From contig NZ_MSSV01000005.1 in assembly GCF_002150505.1 (NCBI RefSeq), forward strand, positions 123,578 through 187,577: DNA of 64,000 nucleotides, written 5' to 3'. This stretch comes from Algoriphagus ratkowskyi (GTDB lineage Bacteria > Bacteroidota > Bacteroidia > Cytophagales > Cyclobacteriaceae). Made by a program: the position numbers and the translations under genes. Under the pieces are notes generated by a model that saw only the letters and a list, made by a program, of their open reading frames with translations, did no database searches and was not told the origin of the DNA. Numbering within the stretch: the stretch's first letter is position 1; every line of letters starts with the position of its first letter. Shown one piece after another: positions 55,423 through 64,000 of this stretch.

Positions 55423-57108
55423 ATGGAAATTTTAACTTGGACCTACATTTTAGTAGGTCTGTCCTTCGCACTTTATATAGGAATCGCTATCTGGACTCGT
55501 GCCGGGTCTACGCAAGAATTTTACATCGCTGGGGGCGGAGTATCTCCTCTAGCTAACGGAATGGCAACTGCTGCCGATTGGATGTCAGCTGCATCATTTA
55601 TCTCTATGGCTGGGATTATATCCTTTGCGGGCTATGATGGATCTGTTTATTTGATGGGTTGGACTGGAGGCTACGTTTTGCTGGCTCTTTTGCTTGCTCC
55701 TTATCTTCGGAAATTCGGAAAATTCACTGTGCCTGACTTTGTAGGAGATCGCTATTATTCTAATACTGCAAAAGTGGTTGCGGTGATTTGTGCCCTGTTT
55801 ATCTCCTTTACCTATGTTGCTGGGCAAATGCGAGGCGTAGGAATAGTCTTCTCCAGATACCTGGAAGTGCCCATCGAATGGGGAGTAGTCATCGGGATGT
55901 GTATTGTATTCTTCTATGCAGTCCTAGGTGGAATGAAAGGCATCACATACACGCAAGTAGCGCAGTATTGTGTATTGATCTTCGCTTATATGGTTCCAGC
56001 TATTTTTGTTTCCATTCAATTGACAGGTAATCCAATACCTCAGCTTGGGCTTGGTGGATCGATTGCTGACGGAACTCCTCTACTAGATAAATTAGATGGG
56101 GTTCTTACAGAGCTTGGCTTTGCAGCTTACACTTCGGGGAGAAAGAGCATCACTGATATGTTTATGATCACGCTGGCGCTGATGGTTGGAACGGCTGGAT
56201 TGCCTCATGTTATCGTTCGATTCTTTACTGTTCCTAGAGTAAAAGATGCTAGGCTTTCGGCTGGATATGCGTTGGTATTTATTGCAATTCTTTACACCAC
56301 AGCTCCTGCTATTGCAGCTTTCGGGATTTTCAACACAATAGACACTACTTCTGAAAAGAACATTTCTGAGCTTCCACAGTGGATTTCCACCTGGGAAAAA
56401 ACTGACCTGATTAAAGTTAATGATAAAAATGGCGATGGTAAAGTTCAGTATGTCGCAGATCCTGCAGTCAATGAATTGACTATAGATAGAGATATCATGG
56501 TACTGGCGAGTCCAGAGATCGCAGAGTTACCAAACTGGGTTGTTGGCTTGGTTGCAGCTGGAGCGATGGCCGCAGCGCTTTCTACTGCTGCTGGTTTATT
56601 GCTAGTGATTTCTACTTCTATCTCTAGAGATTTGTTCAAGACCTTCCGACCTGAGATTTCAGAGAAAAAAGAGCTAAGAATTGCACGACTTGCTGCAGCG
56701 GGAGCTATAGTATTGGCAGGATATTTCGGAGTAAATCCACCTGGCTTTGTTGCTGAGGTCGTTGCATTTGCCTTTGGACTTGCTGCAGCTTCTTTTTTCC
56801 CAGTAATTATCATGGGGATTTTCTCTACAAGAATCAATAAAGAAGGAGCGATTTCAGGGATGATTACTGGATTGTTATTTACGATAGGCTACATCGTTTA
56901 TTTCAAATTTATCAGTCCTGAGACCAACACTTCCGAGTTCTGGTGGTTCGGCGTATCCCCAGAAGGAATTGGATCTATAGGTATGATTCTGAATTTCATT
57001 GTGTGTGTGACAGTTTCCAAATTTACCCCGGCTCCACCTCAAGCGGTGCAGGATATGGTGCAGGAAATTAGAATCCCTCGTGGTGCTGGTACAGCACAGG
57101 ATCATTAA
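55423..57108 (+). CDS. Sodium:solute symporter (VC_2705/ActP-like)
   Basis: A 561-residue membrane transporter of the SSS family with about 13 helices. Segments like ATAADWMSAASFISMAG (about 49-65), the GLPHVIVRFFTV stretch near 264 and AGAMAAALSTAAGLLLVIS near 378 are typical of the acetate permease group. An insert with DKNGDGKVQY (EF-hand-like) and DPAVNELTID lies between two helices, as is usual in the VC_2705 class. acs follows 47 bases later, so acetate uptake is the likely role. Confidence 0.93.
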   Translation: MEILTWTYILVGLSFALYIGIAIWTRAGSTQEFYIAGGGVSPLANGMATAADWMSAASFISMAGIISFAGYDGSVYLMGWTGGYVLLALLLAPYLRKFGKFTVPDFVGDRYYSNTAKVVAVICALFISFTYVAGQMRGVGIVFSRYLEVPIEWGVVIGMCIVFFYAVLGGMKGITYTQVAQYCVLIFAYMVPAIFVSIQLTGNPIPQLGLGGSIADGTPLLDKLDGVLTELGFAAYTSGRKSITDMFMITLALMVGTAGLPHVIVRFFTVPRVKDARLSAGYALVFIAILYTTAPAIAAFGIFNTIDTTSEKNISELPQWISTWEKTDLIKVNDKNGDGKVQYVADPAVNELTIDRDIMVLASPEIAELPNWVVGLVAAGAMAAALSTAAGLLLVISTSISRDLFKTFRPEISEKKELRIARLAAAGAIVLAGYFGVNPPGFVAEVVAFAFGLAAASFFPVIIMGIFSTRINKEGAISGMITGLLFTIGYIVYFKFISPETNTSEFWWFGVSPEGIGSIGMILNFIVCVTVSKFTPAPPQAVQDMVQEIRIPRGAGTAQDH

Positions 57109-57155
57109 ATTAGTGGGTGTTTACCCAAAATTGAAAACAATAAACCAAGAATATC

Positions 57156-59048
57156 ATGAGTGACAGAATACATACCCTCAGCGGATACCTCTACGAATAC
57201 CAGAAAAGTGTAGCTCAGCCAGAAGAGTTTTGGGCGAAAATTGCAGATTCATTCTACTGGAGAAAGCGCTGGTCCAAGGTATTGAAATGGAACTTTGAAG
57301 AGCCAGAGATCAAGTGGTTTGTAGATGCAAAACTTAACATTACTGAAAATATTTTTGAACGACACCTGTTTACTATCGGTGATCGTCCAGCGATCATCTG
57401 GGAAGCGAATGATCCCAATGAGGAAGGAAGGACAATCACCTATCGAGAACTTTTTCATGAAGTGAACCGCTTTGCAAATGCCCTAAAAAGAAAAGGAATA
57501 GGCAAAGGAGATAAGGTGATTATTTATATGCCTATGGTGCCTGAAGCGGCAATTGCAATGCTTGCATGTGCAAGAATAGGAGCGATTCACTCGGTTGTTT
57601 TTGCTGGATTCTCGAGCACAGCGCTGGCTGATCGGGTTGTTGATTGCGAAGCAAAAGCTATTCTGACTTCGGATGGTAATTACCGCGGGAGTAAAAAAAT
57701 CGGCGTCAAATCTGTAGTAGATGAGGCTTTGGAGAAATCATCTGTAGAAACGGTGATCGTATACGAGCGTACCAAGCAGGATGTGACGATGAAAGAAGGC
57801 CGTGACTTCTGGTGGCATGATGTGATCGCTGAGGAATCTGAGCAATGTGTGGCCGAGGAGATGGATAGTGAGGATATGTTGTTTATACTTTACACCTCTG
57901 GATCTACTGGCAAACCAAAAGGTGTGGTGCATACCACTGGTGGCTACATGGTTTATTCCCAGTATTCATTTGACAATGTCTTTCAATATTCCGAAGGTGA
58001 TGTCTACTGGTGTACCGCGGATATAGGTTGGATTACTGGTCACTCATATATCGTATATGGACCACTTTTAGCCGGTGCAACTACCCTAATGTTTGAGGGA
58101 GTACCGACTTTTCCAGATTGTGGTAGATTCTGGGCAGTAGTAGAGAAACACAAAGTAAACATATTCTATACTGCTCCGACTGCAATCAGAGCATTGCAAG
58201 CTTATGGAACTGAGGAAATAGAAAAATATGATCTCAGCTCGCTTAAGGTATTAGGTTCGGTTGGCGAACCTATTAACGAAGAAGCTTGGCACTGGTATCA
58301 TACCCATATAGGTAAAAATAAATGTCCTATTGTAGATACGTGGTGGCAAACAGAAACGGGCGGAATTATGGTTTCACCCATTGCTGGTATTACACCGACT
58401 AAGCCGGCTTATGCGACCTTGCCACTTCCTGGCATTCAGCTTTGCATCGTAGATCCTGAAGGCAATGAGCTTACTGGAAACTCTGTGGAAGGTAATCTTT
58501 GTGTCAAATATCCTTGGCCCGGAATGATCCGTACCATTTTTGGTGATCATGAGCGCTGTAAGCAAACGTATTTTTCTACCTACAAAGGAATGTATTTCAC
58601 TGGTGATGGCGTGAAGCGTGATCACGATGGCTACTATAGAATCCTCGGCCGCGTGGATGATGTGATTAATGTATCGGGTCATAGATTGGGTACTGCTGAA
58701 GTAGAAAATGCAATCAACGAACATCCTAAAGTGATAGAATCTGCTGTAGTAGGCTATCCGCATGAGATCAAAGGACAGGGTATTTATGCCTATGTTATTT
58801 GTGATATGACTAATAGAACGGAGGACAATTTGATCAACGAGATTAAGGAGATGGTTTCAAAGATCATTGGTCCAATTGCCAAGCCAGACAAAATTCAAAT
58901 CGTGTCGGGATTACCGAAAACCAGATCAGGAAAAATCATGCGTAGAATTTTGAGAAAAATCGCTGATGGATCACATGATACTATGGGTGATACCAGCACT
59001 CTGCTTGATCCGGAAGTGGTGAGTCAGATTATTGAAGGCAGGAAGTAA
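57156..59048 (+). CDS. acs: Acetyl-CoA synthetase
   Basis: AMP-forming acetate:CoA ligase of 630 residues. Motifs: ILYTSGSTGKPKGVVHTTGG (ATP loop, near 248), VDTWWQTETGGIM near 390, GVKRDHDGYYRILGRVDDV near 480, and the C-terminal PKTRSGKIMRR with the acetylation-regulated lysine. That lysine is a target of Pat/CobB-type control in other bacteria. It turns imported acetate into acetyl-CoA and fits the symporter genes before it. A strong hairpin follows (59063-59094). Confidence 0.97.
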   Translation: MSDRIHTLSGYLYEYQKSVAQPEEFWAKIADSFYWRKRWSKVLKWNFEEPEIKWFVDAKLNITENIFERHLFTIGDRPAIIWEANDPNEEGRTITYRELFHEVNRFANALKRKGIGKGDKVIIYMPMVPEAAIAMLACARIGAIHSVVFAGFSSTALADRVVDCEAKAILTSDGNYRGSKKIGVKSVVDEALEKSSVETVIVYERTKQDVTMKEGRDFWWHDVIAEESEQCVAEEMDSEDMLFILYTSGSTGKPKGVVHTTGGYMVYSQYSFDNVFQYSEGDVYWCTADIGWITGHSYIVYGPLLAGATTLMFEGVPTFPDCGRFWAVVEKHKVNIFYTAPTAIRALQAYGTEEIEKYDLSSLKVLGSVGEPINEEAWHWYHTHIGKNKCPIVDTWWQTETGGIMVSPIAGITPTKPAYATLPLPGIQLCIVDPEGNELTGNSVEGNLCVKYPWPGMIRTIFGDHERCKQTYFSTYKGMYFTGDGVKRDHDGYYRILGRVDDVINVSGHRLGTAEVENAINEHPKVIESAVVGYPHEIKGQGIYAYVICDMTNRTEDNLINEIKEMVSKIIGPIAKPDKIQIVSGLPKTRSGKIMRRILRKIADGSHDTMGDTSTLLDPEVVSQIIEGRK

Positions 59049-59062
59049 ATCAGCTAGCAAAA

Positions 59063-59094
59063 GTGAGAAGTCTAGATCCGTTTAGATTTCTCAC
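59063..59094 (+). terminator. Hairpin between acs and the DUF294 regulator gene
   Basis: A 12-bp stem GTGAGAAGTCTA/TAGATTTCTCAC with one G-T pair and an 8-base loop, followed by ATTTTAA. The T-run is short, so it may be a leaky terminator or an mRNA-stabilising element that lowers expression of the two genes beyond it. Confidence 0.65.
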
Positions 59095-59113
59095 ATTTTA
59101 ACCCACATATATA

Positions 59114-61057
59114 ATGAATGTCATCGTCCATCGGGTGGCCGAGTTCCTCAAGCGGTTCCCTCCTTTTTCTTTTCTTTCGAAAGAAGTTTTGGAAAAAGTG
59201 GCCGGATCCGTGGAAATACGCTATTTGGAAAAGGGCGAGACACTTTTTCGTCAAGGCCAAGCTGCCGAAGCTCACTTTTACATTCTAAAAGAAGGTGCAA
59301 TAATCCTCACTGAGTCTATCCAAAATCAGGAAGAAATCCGAGATCAATGTGATGAGGGAGACGTCTTTGGAGTTTTAGCCTTATTGGGAAAGCGACCTTA
59401 TTTGCTCACGGCAGAAGTGCAGGAAAACAGTCTTTTATACGCTATACCTGTAGCTATTTTTGAAGAAGTCCTAGAGGAAAATAGTCGGGTAGCCTTGTAT
59501 TTCGCTGCAGGATTTGCTTCGGGACAGGTTGTAGTTAGACAAGATCTTTCTGAATCGCAAAAAGCCAGAGGAGCATTCAAGATTAAATCTAGGGATCATT
59601 CGCTACTGATTTTTTCTGATCAGTCAGAAATCAAATTTTCAGAAAAAGTATTGATATGCAGTCCTGATGATACGATTCAAAAAGCAGCAGCACTTATGAG
59701 TGAAAAGCACGTGAGTAGTATTGTTGTTTGCCAAACAGATATGAAACCCTTAGGAATAATTACAGATAAGGACCTGCGTAACAAAGTGGTTTCTAAGGGA
59801 ATTCCACTTGATACTGTTGCTTCAAAAATTATGAGCACGCCGATCTTGACCAGAAGAAAGGATGCTGCTTTTTCAGACCTATACCTTACCATGATTAAGC
59901 ATCGCTTACATCATTTGGTACTGACCGAAGATGGTACTGACAAGAGTCCGGTTTGTGGGATTATTTCTGATCACGACGTGCTGCTCTCGATGGGAAATAG
60001 TCCTGCTGTATTGATTCATGGGCTGATGAATACCTTGGATGTGAAAGAAATGAGGCTCATTTGTGACCAAGCAGAGCAAATGCTACGCTACTATCTGGAA
60101 AATGAGTTGAACATGGATTTTGTGGCTTCGGTGATGACTGAGGTAAATGACATCATCATTAAGCAAGCCCTCCGCATTGCAGAGAACTCACTTGTCAAGG
60201 AAGACGAAGTGCTTCGGAAGATTCCATTTTGCTTCCTCTCACTAGGTTCTGAAGGTCGAGAAGAGCAACTCCTCCGGACTGACCAAGACAATGCCTTGGT
60301 GTACGAAGATGTACCTGAAGCTATTGCTGAAGATGCCCATGCCTACTTTCTAAAGCTAGGCACAGCCATGGTGGAAGTACTACTCGCCTGTGGGTTCGCA
60401 CCATGTCCAGGAGATATTATGGCCAGCAATCCCAAATGGGTGCAGCCGCTGAGCGAATGGAAAAGTTATTTCAGCGAATGGATCATCAGACCGACTGAGG
60501 AGGCCATTCTAAGCTCCACGATTTTCTTTGATTTTCGACCTGTGGCTGGCAATCTCGGATTGGGAGAAACGCTCAGTTTACACATCTATGAAGAGATTCA
60601 GAAAAAAAAGGTTTTCCTGAATTTCCTGGCAAACAATGCGCTGATGAATCCACCCCCTCTTGGTTTTTTCAAAGATTTTGTGGTGGAAAAGTCAGGGGAG
60701 CATAAAAATGAATTTGATATTAAATCAAGAGCAATGATGCCATTAGCGGACTTGGCCAGATTGCTGGTTTTGAGTCATGGGGTGATTGGAGTGAACAACA
60801 CCTTTAAGCGATTTGATCGATTGGTAGCGTTGGAACCAAATTATGAAGCCTTATTCAAGCAGGCGTCGAAAGCCTACGAAATTCTCATGCGTACCCGCGC
60901 GCTTGAAGGGCTGAAAAATCAATCTAATGGGCGATTTATTCAGCCAGAAAACCTAGGGAAACTAGAACGTCAATTGCTTAAAAATACCTTTTCACCGATC
61001 AGTGAACTTCAGAATATCGTCAAAGTACGCTTTCAATTAGACTATTTTCCATCATGA
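59114..61057 (+). CDS. cNMP-binding / CBS / DUF294 nucleotidyltransferase-like regulator
   Basis: A 647-residue cytoplasmic protein with four parts: a cyclic-nucleotide-binding domain (about 15-130), a CBS pair (about 178-300; ITDKDLRNKVVSKGIP and ISDHDVLLSMG), a DUF294 nucleotidyltransferase-like domain (GSEGREEQLLRTDQDNALVY near 377) and a helical C-terminal substrate-binding domain. By likeness to GlnD it may modify a protein by nucleotidyl transfer. This class is often found with DUF4212 symporters and acs, so it probably senses energy state and controls acetate use. The exonuclease gene overlaps it by 4 bp. Confidence 0.91.
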   Translation: MNVIVHRVAEFLKRFPPFSFLSKEVLEKVAGSVEIRYLEKGETLFRQGQAAEAHFYILKEGAIILTESIQNQEEIRDQCDEGDVFGVLALLGKRPYLLTAEVQENSLLYAIPVAIFEEVLEENSRVALYFAAGFASGQVVVRQDLSESQKARGAFKIKSRDHSLLIFSDQSEIKFSEKVLICSPDDTIQKAAALMSEKHVSSIVVCQTDMKPLGIITDKDLRNKVVSKGIPLDTVASKIMSTPILTRRKDAAFSDLYLTMIKHRLHHLVLTEDGTDKSPVCGIISDHDVLLSMGNSPAVLIHGLMNTLDVKEMRLICDQAEQMLRYYLENELNMDFVASVMTEVNDIIIKQALRIAENSLVKEDEVLRKIPFCFLSLGSEGREEQLLRTDQDNALVYEDVPEAIAEDAHAYFLKLGTAMVEVLLACGFAPCPGDIMASNPKWVQPLSEWKSYFSEWIIRPTEEAILSSTIFFDFRPVAGNLGLGETLSLHIYEEIQKKKVFLNFLANNALMNPPPLGFFKDFVVEKSGEHKNEFDIKSRAMMPLADLARLLVLSHGVIGVNNTFKRFDRLVALEPNYEALFKQASKAYEILMRTRALEGLKNQSNGRFIQPENLGKLERQLLKNTFSPISELQNIVKVRFQLDYFPS

Positions 61058-61734
61058 GTTGGTGGGATCTTTTTGGGAAGCATGTAGATAAAGCAGATTT
61101 CGTGAAGGCCTTTCTCCTCCAAAATCAAAAGCCTATTCCTGCTATTAGAAGTCTTGATCAATTGGAGTTTACCGTCTTCGATACTGAGACCACAGGCCTT
61201 TCGATAAAAGAGGATTACGTGTTGTCTTTTGGAGGAGTCAAAATTCGAAATGCCGCAATTCAGATCGAGACAGCTATCGAGCTTTATCCAACATCTCCGA
61301 AATCAGGAAAAAAAACTGCTTCAATTCATGGATTGGTCCAACGTGAAAACCAGATTCAGATTAGGGATTTTGCAAATCAAAGCTTGGAGTACTTCTGTAA
61401 TTCGATATTAGTGGCACATCATATCGGCTTTGATACAGAAATGATGCAAAAAGCTTGCAGGCCGTTTGGACTAGAGAAGTTGCCAAACCCTATGATAGAT
61501 ACCATGACCATGGCAATACGGCTAGAGCTGGGGCCGCATGCAGATCGTAGTCAGATCAATCCTAGTGACTTTGGGCTAGATTCGCTATGTAAACGCTATC
61601 AGATTCCAACAGAAGACCGTCATACTGCTGCTGGGGATGCATTTTTGACTGCGCAGCTTTTTCTTAAATTTTTAAAGATAGCTCAGGGTAAAGGGATTAC
61701 AAACTTTGGACAGTTGACCAGAAAAGGATTTTAG
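61054..61734 (+). CDS. DnaQ-like 3'-5' exonuclease
   Basis: A 226-residue DEDDh exonuclease. The motif Exo I is VFDTETTGLS (about 46-55), Exo II HIGFDTEM near 125, and Exo III HTAAGDAFL near 190 with the His-Asp pair. The helical C-terminus is typical of the PolIII-epsilon-like class linked to DUF294 regulators. A true proofreading subunit would not be expected in an acetate operon, so it may be an RNase or a regulator. Its stop ends the operon. Confidence 0.88.
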   Translation: MSWWDLFGKHVDKADFVKAFLLQNQKPIPAIRSLDQLEFTVFDTETTGLSIKEDYVLSFGGVKIRNAAIQIETAIELYPTSPKSGKKTASIHGLVQRENQIQIRDFANQSLEYFCNSILVAHHIGFDTEMMQKACRPFGLEKLPNPMIDTMTMAIRLELGPHADRSQINPSDFGLDSLCKRYQIPTEDRHTAAGDAFLTAQLFLKFLKIAQGKGITNFGQLTRKGF

Positions 61735-61798
61735 CAAGTCAAGAACTAGTTGAAACTACACTTTCAAAAATGTATATTCTTCAACAAGCTTGATTTTT

Positions 61799-63202
61799 TT
61801 ATTTCCACTTTACATCGACTTCCCCACTGGCTTTCATATGAATTACCAATTCTTTTGCCATAGGATAAAATCCAGAAGGCTCGATGATAAGATCAGCTAT
61901 TTTGAATTCTGCGATCGGAGTATTTAATCCAAGACGATCTGTGATACTTCCCAAACTTTCAGCTAATACATCTCCAATTGGAAAAACGGCTTTAGTTTCA
62001 ATGCTTCGAATGATTTTCCGCTTTTTCAGCCCTACACCTGTCTGCGCACCCAAACTTCCACTTTCCATTTTGAAATTGATATCCTCAAAAACCAAACTTT
62101 GGCTAGCAGCATTATATTCTGGTTGGCCCACCACGAAAAGTGTTCCGCTCAATATTTTCCCGTTAGTCTGCTCTGCAGTGAAGTCCATATTTACAGCCAA
62201 TAAATCTCCAAAGGCTTGAGTCTTAATATTTGATGGAATCAGGGTTGTTTTTTTATCCACACGAATGGCTTTACCATCCAAATTTTCCTTTAGCAGCTCA
62301 TCAAGAGTAGAATATTTTACCGTTAATGGAATTAGGATTTCTAATTCGTTCGTTGAGTTGTCATTTGGGCTCAATTCTGGAAGTGGGAAAGAACGAGAAG
62401 GTGCAGCATCTGCTGGATGAGAATTTATCTTACCGTCCATGCCAAGCCAAAGATTATAATCCTGATTTGCATCGAAGAACTCTTTGATTTTCAAGTCTTG
62501 GGGTTGGATAGAAAATGCTGTATTGCCTCCTATCCAATCAATAGAAAAAGGCTTTCCTACCTGAGCCCAAGCCAGATCTACCAAAGTTTTTAAAGATGCT
62601 ATCTCTTTACCACCTGTTAGATTTTGATTTCCCCATTTTCTTATTTCTTTGCTCAGCAAACCACTTAAATCGACCTGCATACCCAATACATCAATTGCCA
62701 GATTTCCGCCCAAATCCATCAATTCAAAACTTTCGGCTCCTATACTCCAATTAGAATTGATAACCGGATCAATAACAAAAATAGGGGTAAAATCTTCATT
62801 CAAAGGTAACTTGGATTGGAATAAGCTTCCTAATCCTTTTGGTTTTAAGCCTACTTGTCCCAGAACATTAATAGGTACAGATAGCTGAATACGTTGACTA
62901 TCCAGTGCAATCCAGGAGATCTGCCCATTTCTTTTCAACTGCAAATCGCCAGTCATACCACTTCCCATATCCATTCCTTTTTCCTGAAGCAGCAGCGTTG
63001 GAATTTGACTATTTAAGAGTTTACTTAATGTTTCTTTTGGGATTTTTAAAGGCACATTTACCTCAGTAGTGGCAGGCGGAGGAGGAGTACTTAATCCTAG
63101 ATTAGCCGCAGGGTTTATGCTTTTACATGAAAATAAAACAAGACCTAATAAGACTATAGGTATTGGAAAATTTATAAATCGCAGACGGAACTGTATTTTC
63201 AT
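61799..63202 (-). CDS. DUF4403 family lipoprotein
   Basis: A 467-residue exported lipoprotein with the lipobox LVLFSC (C26). The mature part starts with PPPPATTEVNVPLKIPKETL and goes on with IPTLLLQEKGMDMGSGMTGD (about 68-87), the DUF4403 start. Two long BPI/SMP-like beta regions are likely, which would fit binding of a lipid. Function unknown. It diverges from ytxJ. Confidence 0.82.
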   Translation of the reverse strand: MKIQFRLRFINFPIPIVLLGLVLFSCKSINPAANLGLSTPPPPATTEVNVPLKIPKETLSKLLNSQIPTLLLQEKGMDMGSGMTGDLQLKRNGQISWIALDSQRIQLSVPINVLGQVGLKPKGLGSLFQSKLPLNEDFTPIFVIDPVINSNWSIGAESFELMDLGGNLAIDVLGMQVDLSGLLSKEIRKWGNQNLTGGKEIASLKTLVDLAWAQVGKPFSIDWIGGNTAFSIQPQDLKIKEFFDANQDYNLWLGMDGKINSHPADAAPSRSFPLPELSPNDNSTNELEILIPLTVKYSTLDELLKENLDGKAIRVDKKTTLIPSNIKTQAFGDLLAVNMDFTAEQTNGKILSGTLFVVGQPEYNAASQSLVFEDINFKMESGSLGAQTGVGLKKRKIIRSIETKAVFPIGDVLAESLGSITDRLGLNTPIAEFKIADLIIEPSGFYPMAKELVIHMKASGEVDVKWK

Positions 63203-63273
63203 AAATGAAGTTTGGTTTTCAATGGGTGATCATTCATCTACAACTATTGCCCCAAAAATATAAAATCGCCAAA

Positions 63274-63609
63274 ATGAATTGGAATAAACTCACAGAAGCT
63301 AGCCAAATACAGGAAATCAAAGCACTTAGCGAAGCAAAACCTGTTATGATTTTCAAGCATAGTACCCGATGTTCGATTAGCAGTATGTCCTTGGATCGAC
63401 TACTTAGAAAGTGGAAAGATGTTGACAACGAGAAAGTGACACCCTATTTTTTGGACCTGATTGCTAGCCGGGATTTATCAGATCTGGTAGCAAAGGAATT
63501 TCGTGTTGCACATGAATCCCCACAAGTACTATTGATAAAAAACGGCCAGGCTGTTTATAACAATAGCCATTACGGAATTGCGTATGCAGACATTATGGGT
63601 AAAATTTAG
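63274..63609 (+). CDS. ytxJ: Bacillithiol-system redox protein YtxJ
   Basis: A 111-residue thioredoxin-fold protein. MIFKHSTRCSISSMSLDRL (about 25-43) holds the single reactive cysteine C33 in the place of CxxC, and ESPQVLLIKNGQAVYNNSHYGI is the cis-proline side (cut). It probably reverses bacillithiol mixed disulfides. The frame continues upstream, but the ATG before NWNKLTEA gives the usual N-terminus. It fits with the YfiT-like enzyme at 35.7 kb. Confidence 0.9.
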   Translation: MNWNKLTEASQIQEIKALSEAKPVMIFKHSTRCSISSMSLDRLLRKWKDVDNEKVTPYFLDLIASRDLSDLVAKEFRVAHESPQVLLIKNGQAVYNNSHYGIAYADIMGKI

Positions 63610-63735
63610 GTATTTTAACCTTTAAATCGATAAAACACCTTTTATCCTTTAGAGTATCCACTCTTATTTTTCTTTAAGTGCAGACTAAACCTTCGACCTT
63701 GCTATTAGGTCAAAGAGGTAGAAATTTGCAGACTT

Positions 63736-64000
63736 ATGAAAAAAAACTACTTAGTTATTTTATTGATTTTTAGCCTTTTATTGGCCACATCAGCCTATGG
63801 ACAGCGACCAACTGGTCAAGATCGTCCGGAAAGAAAACTTACAGGAACTGTCATGGACGGCAGTGCTAAGATTACAATGGCTGGAGCAAACGTATTAATC
63901 AAAACCGTTACAGATTCACTTTTGTCGGGAACTGTGACGGACGCAAAAGGACAGTTTGAAATAGTAAGACCAAATATTCCTTCTGTTAAAATTGAAATAA
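63736..64000 (+). CDS. Outer-membrane protein with carboxypeptidase-regulatory-like domain (partial)
   Basis: The frame begins at ATG 63736 and runs off the window, giving 88 residues. The signal peptide MKKNYLVILLIFSLLLATS continues to AYG, followed by RKLTGTVMDGSAKITMAGANV, the start of a CarboxypepD_reg-like fold (GTVTDAKGQFEI). In Bacteroidota this usually precedes a TonB-dependent receptor or an outer-membrane beta-barrel; which one cannot be told from the visible part. Confidence 0.85.
   Translation, partial: MKKNYLVILLIFSLLLATSAYGQRPTGQDRPERKLTGTVMDGSAKITMAGANVLIKTVTDSLLSGTVTDAKGQFEIVRPNIPSVKIEI

Overview
The window looks like the chromosome of a Bacteroidota bacterium of the order Cytophagales, most like the Cyclobacteriaceae/Algoriphagus type. 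This is inferred from gene content, not from a search. Supporting signs are a MurF-alanine racemase fusion, a SecA without the C-terminal zinc motif, a YbeY with an altered zinc motif, DUF4382 and DUF4403 lipoproteins, bacillithiol-linked YfiT and YtxJ proteins, weak Shine-Dalgarno signals, and promoters of the TTG-N19-TAnnTTTG type. Genes are densely packed. No prophage, intact insertion sequence or CRISPR array was seen.

Layout: 0.1-4.4 kb (minus) carries the MurF-Alr fusion, a flippase-like membrane protein and ScpA. 4.5-12.3 kb holds Dxs and an alpha/beta hydrolase (plus), then free-methionine-sulfoxide reductase, RibD and two DUF4382 lipoproteins (minus), then dGTPase and a VOC protein that converge with overlap. 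12.5-15.6 kb is a large AsmA-family protein. 15.6-18.5 kb (minus) is a unit headed by a clear TPP riboswitch: a methyltransferase, a PurM/ThiL-like kinase-fold protein, a divergent ThiE-like protein and a Trm112-like protein. 18.6-19.4 kb has a 37-residue basic protein and a GyrI-like effector-binding protein. 19.5-27.6 kb is a fatty-acid oxidation block (acyl-CoA dehydrogenase, thiolase, FadN-type multienzyme, MarR regulator with palindromic operators, acyl-CoA synthetase).

27.6-33 kb looks like the replication origin region. A 460-bp gene-free stretch is packed with DnaA-box-like sequences, and 4.5 kb away two parS-like sites lie between mnmG and ybeY. mnmG, a methyltransferase and an Ig-like lipoprotein form an operon between them. 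33-42 kb contains an anti-sigma ATPase, exonuclease III, a dead carboxymuconolactone decarboxylase-family gene, ComF, a YfiT-like protein, an SDR, a thioesterase, a TrmH-family methyltransferase and MutS. 42-49 kb has a LuxR-type fragment, tRNA-Gly and tRNA-Leu behind one promoter, an MscS channel, a MazG-like protein, DapF, SecA and a SPOR lipoprotein. 49-54 kb has an M20 peptidase, an S1/P1 nuclease, RuvB and ApbE.

54-64 kb has a ZIP transporter and an acetate-use block: DUF4212 small subunit, sodium/solute symporter, acetyl-CoA synthetase, a cNMP/CBS/DUF294 regulator and a DnaQ-like exonuclease. It ends with a DUF4403 lipoprotein, YtxJ and the start of an outer-membrane protein cut by the window edge. 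The fatty-acid and acetate blocks both feed acetyl-CoA metabolism. The most novel items are the TPP-riboswitch operon with non-canonical genes and the DnaA-box/parS origin region.
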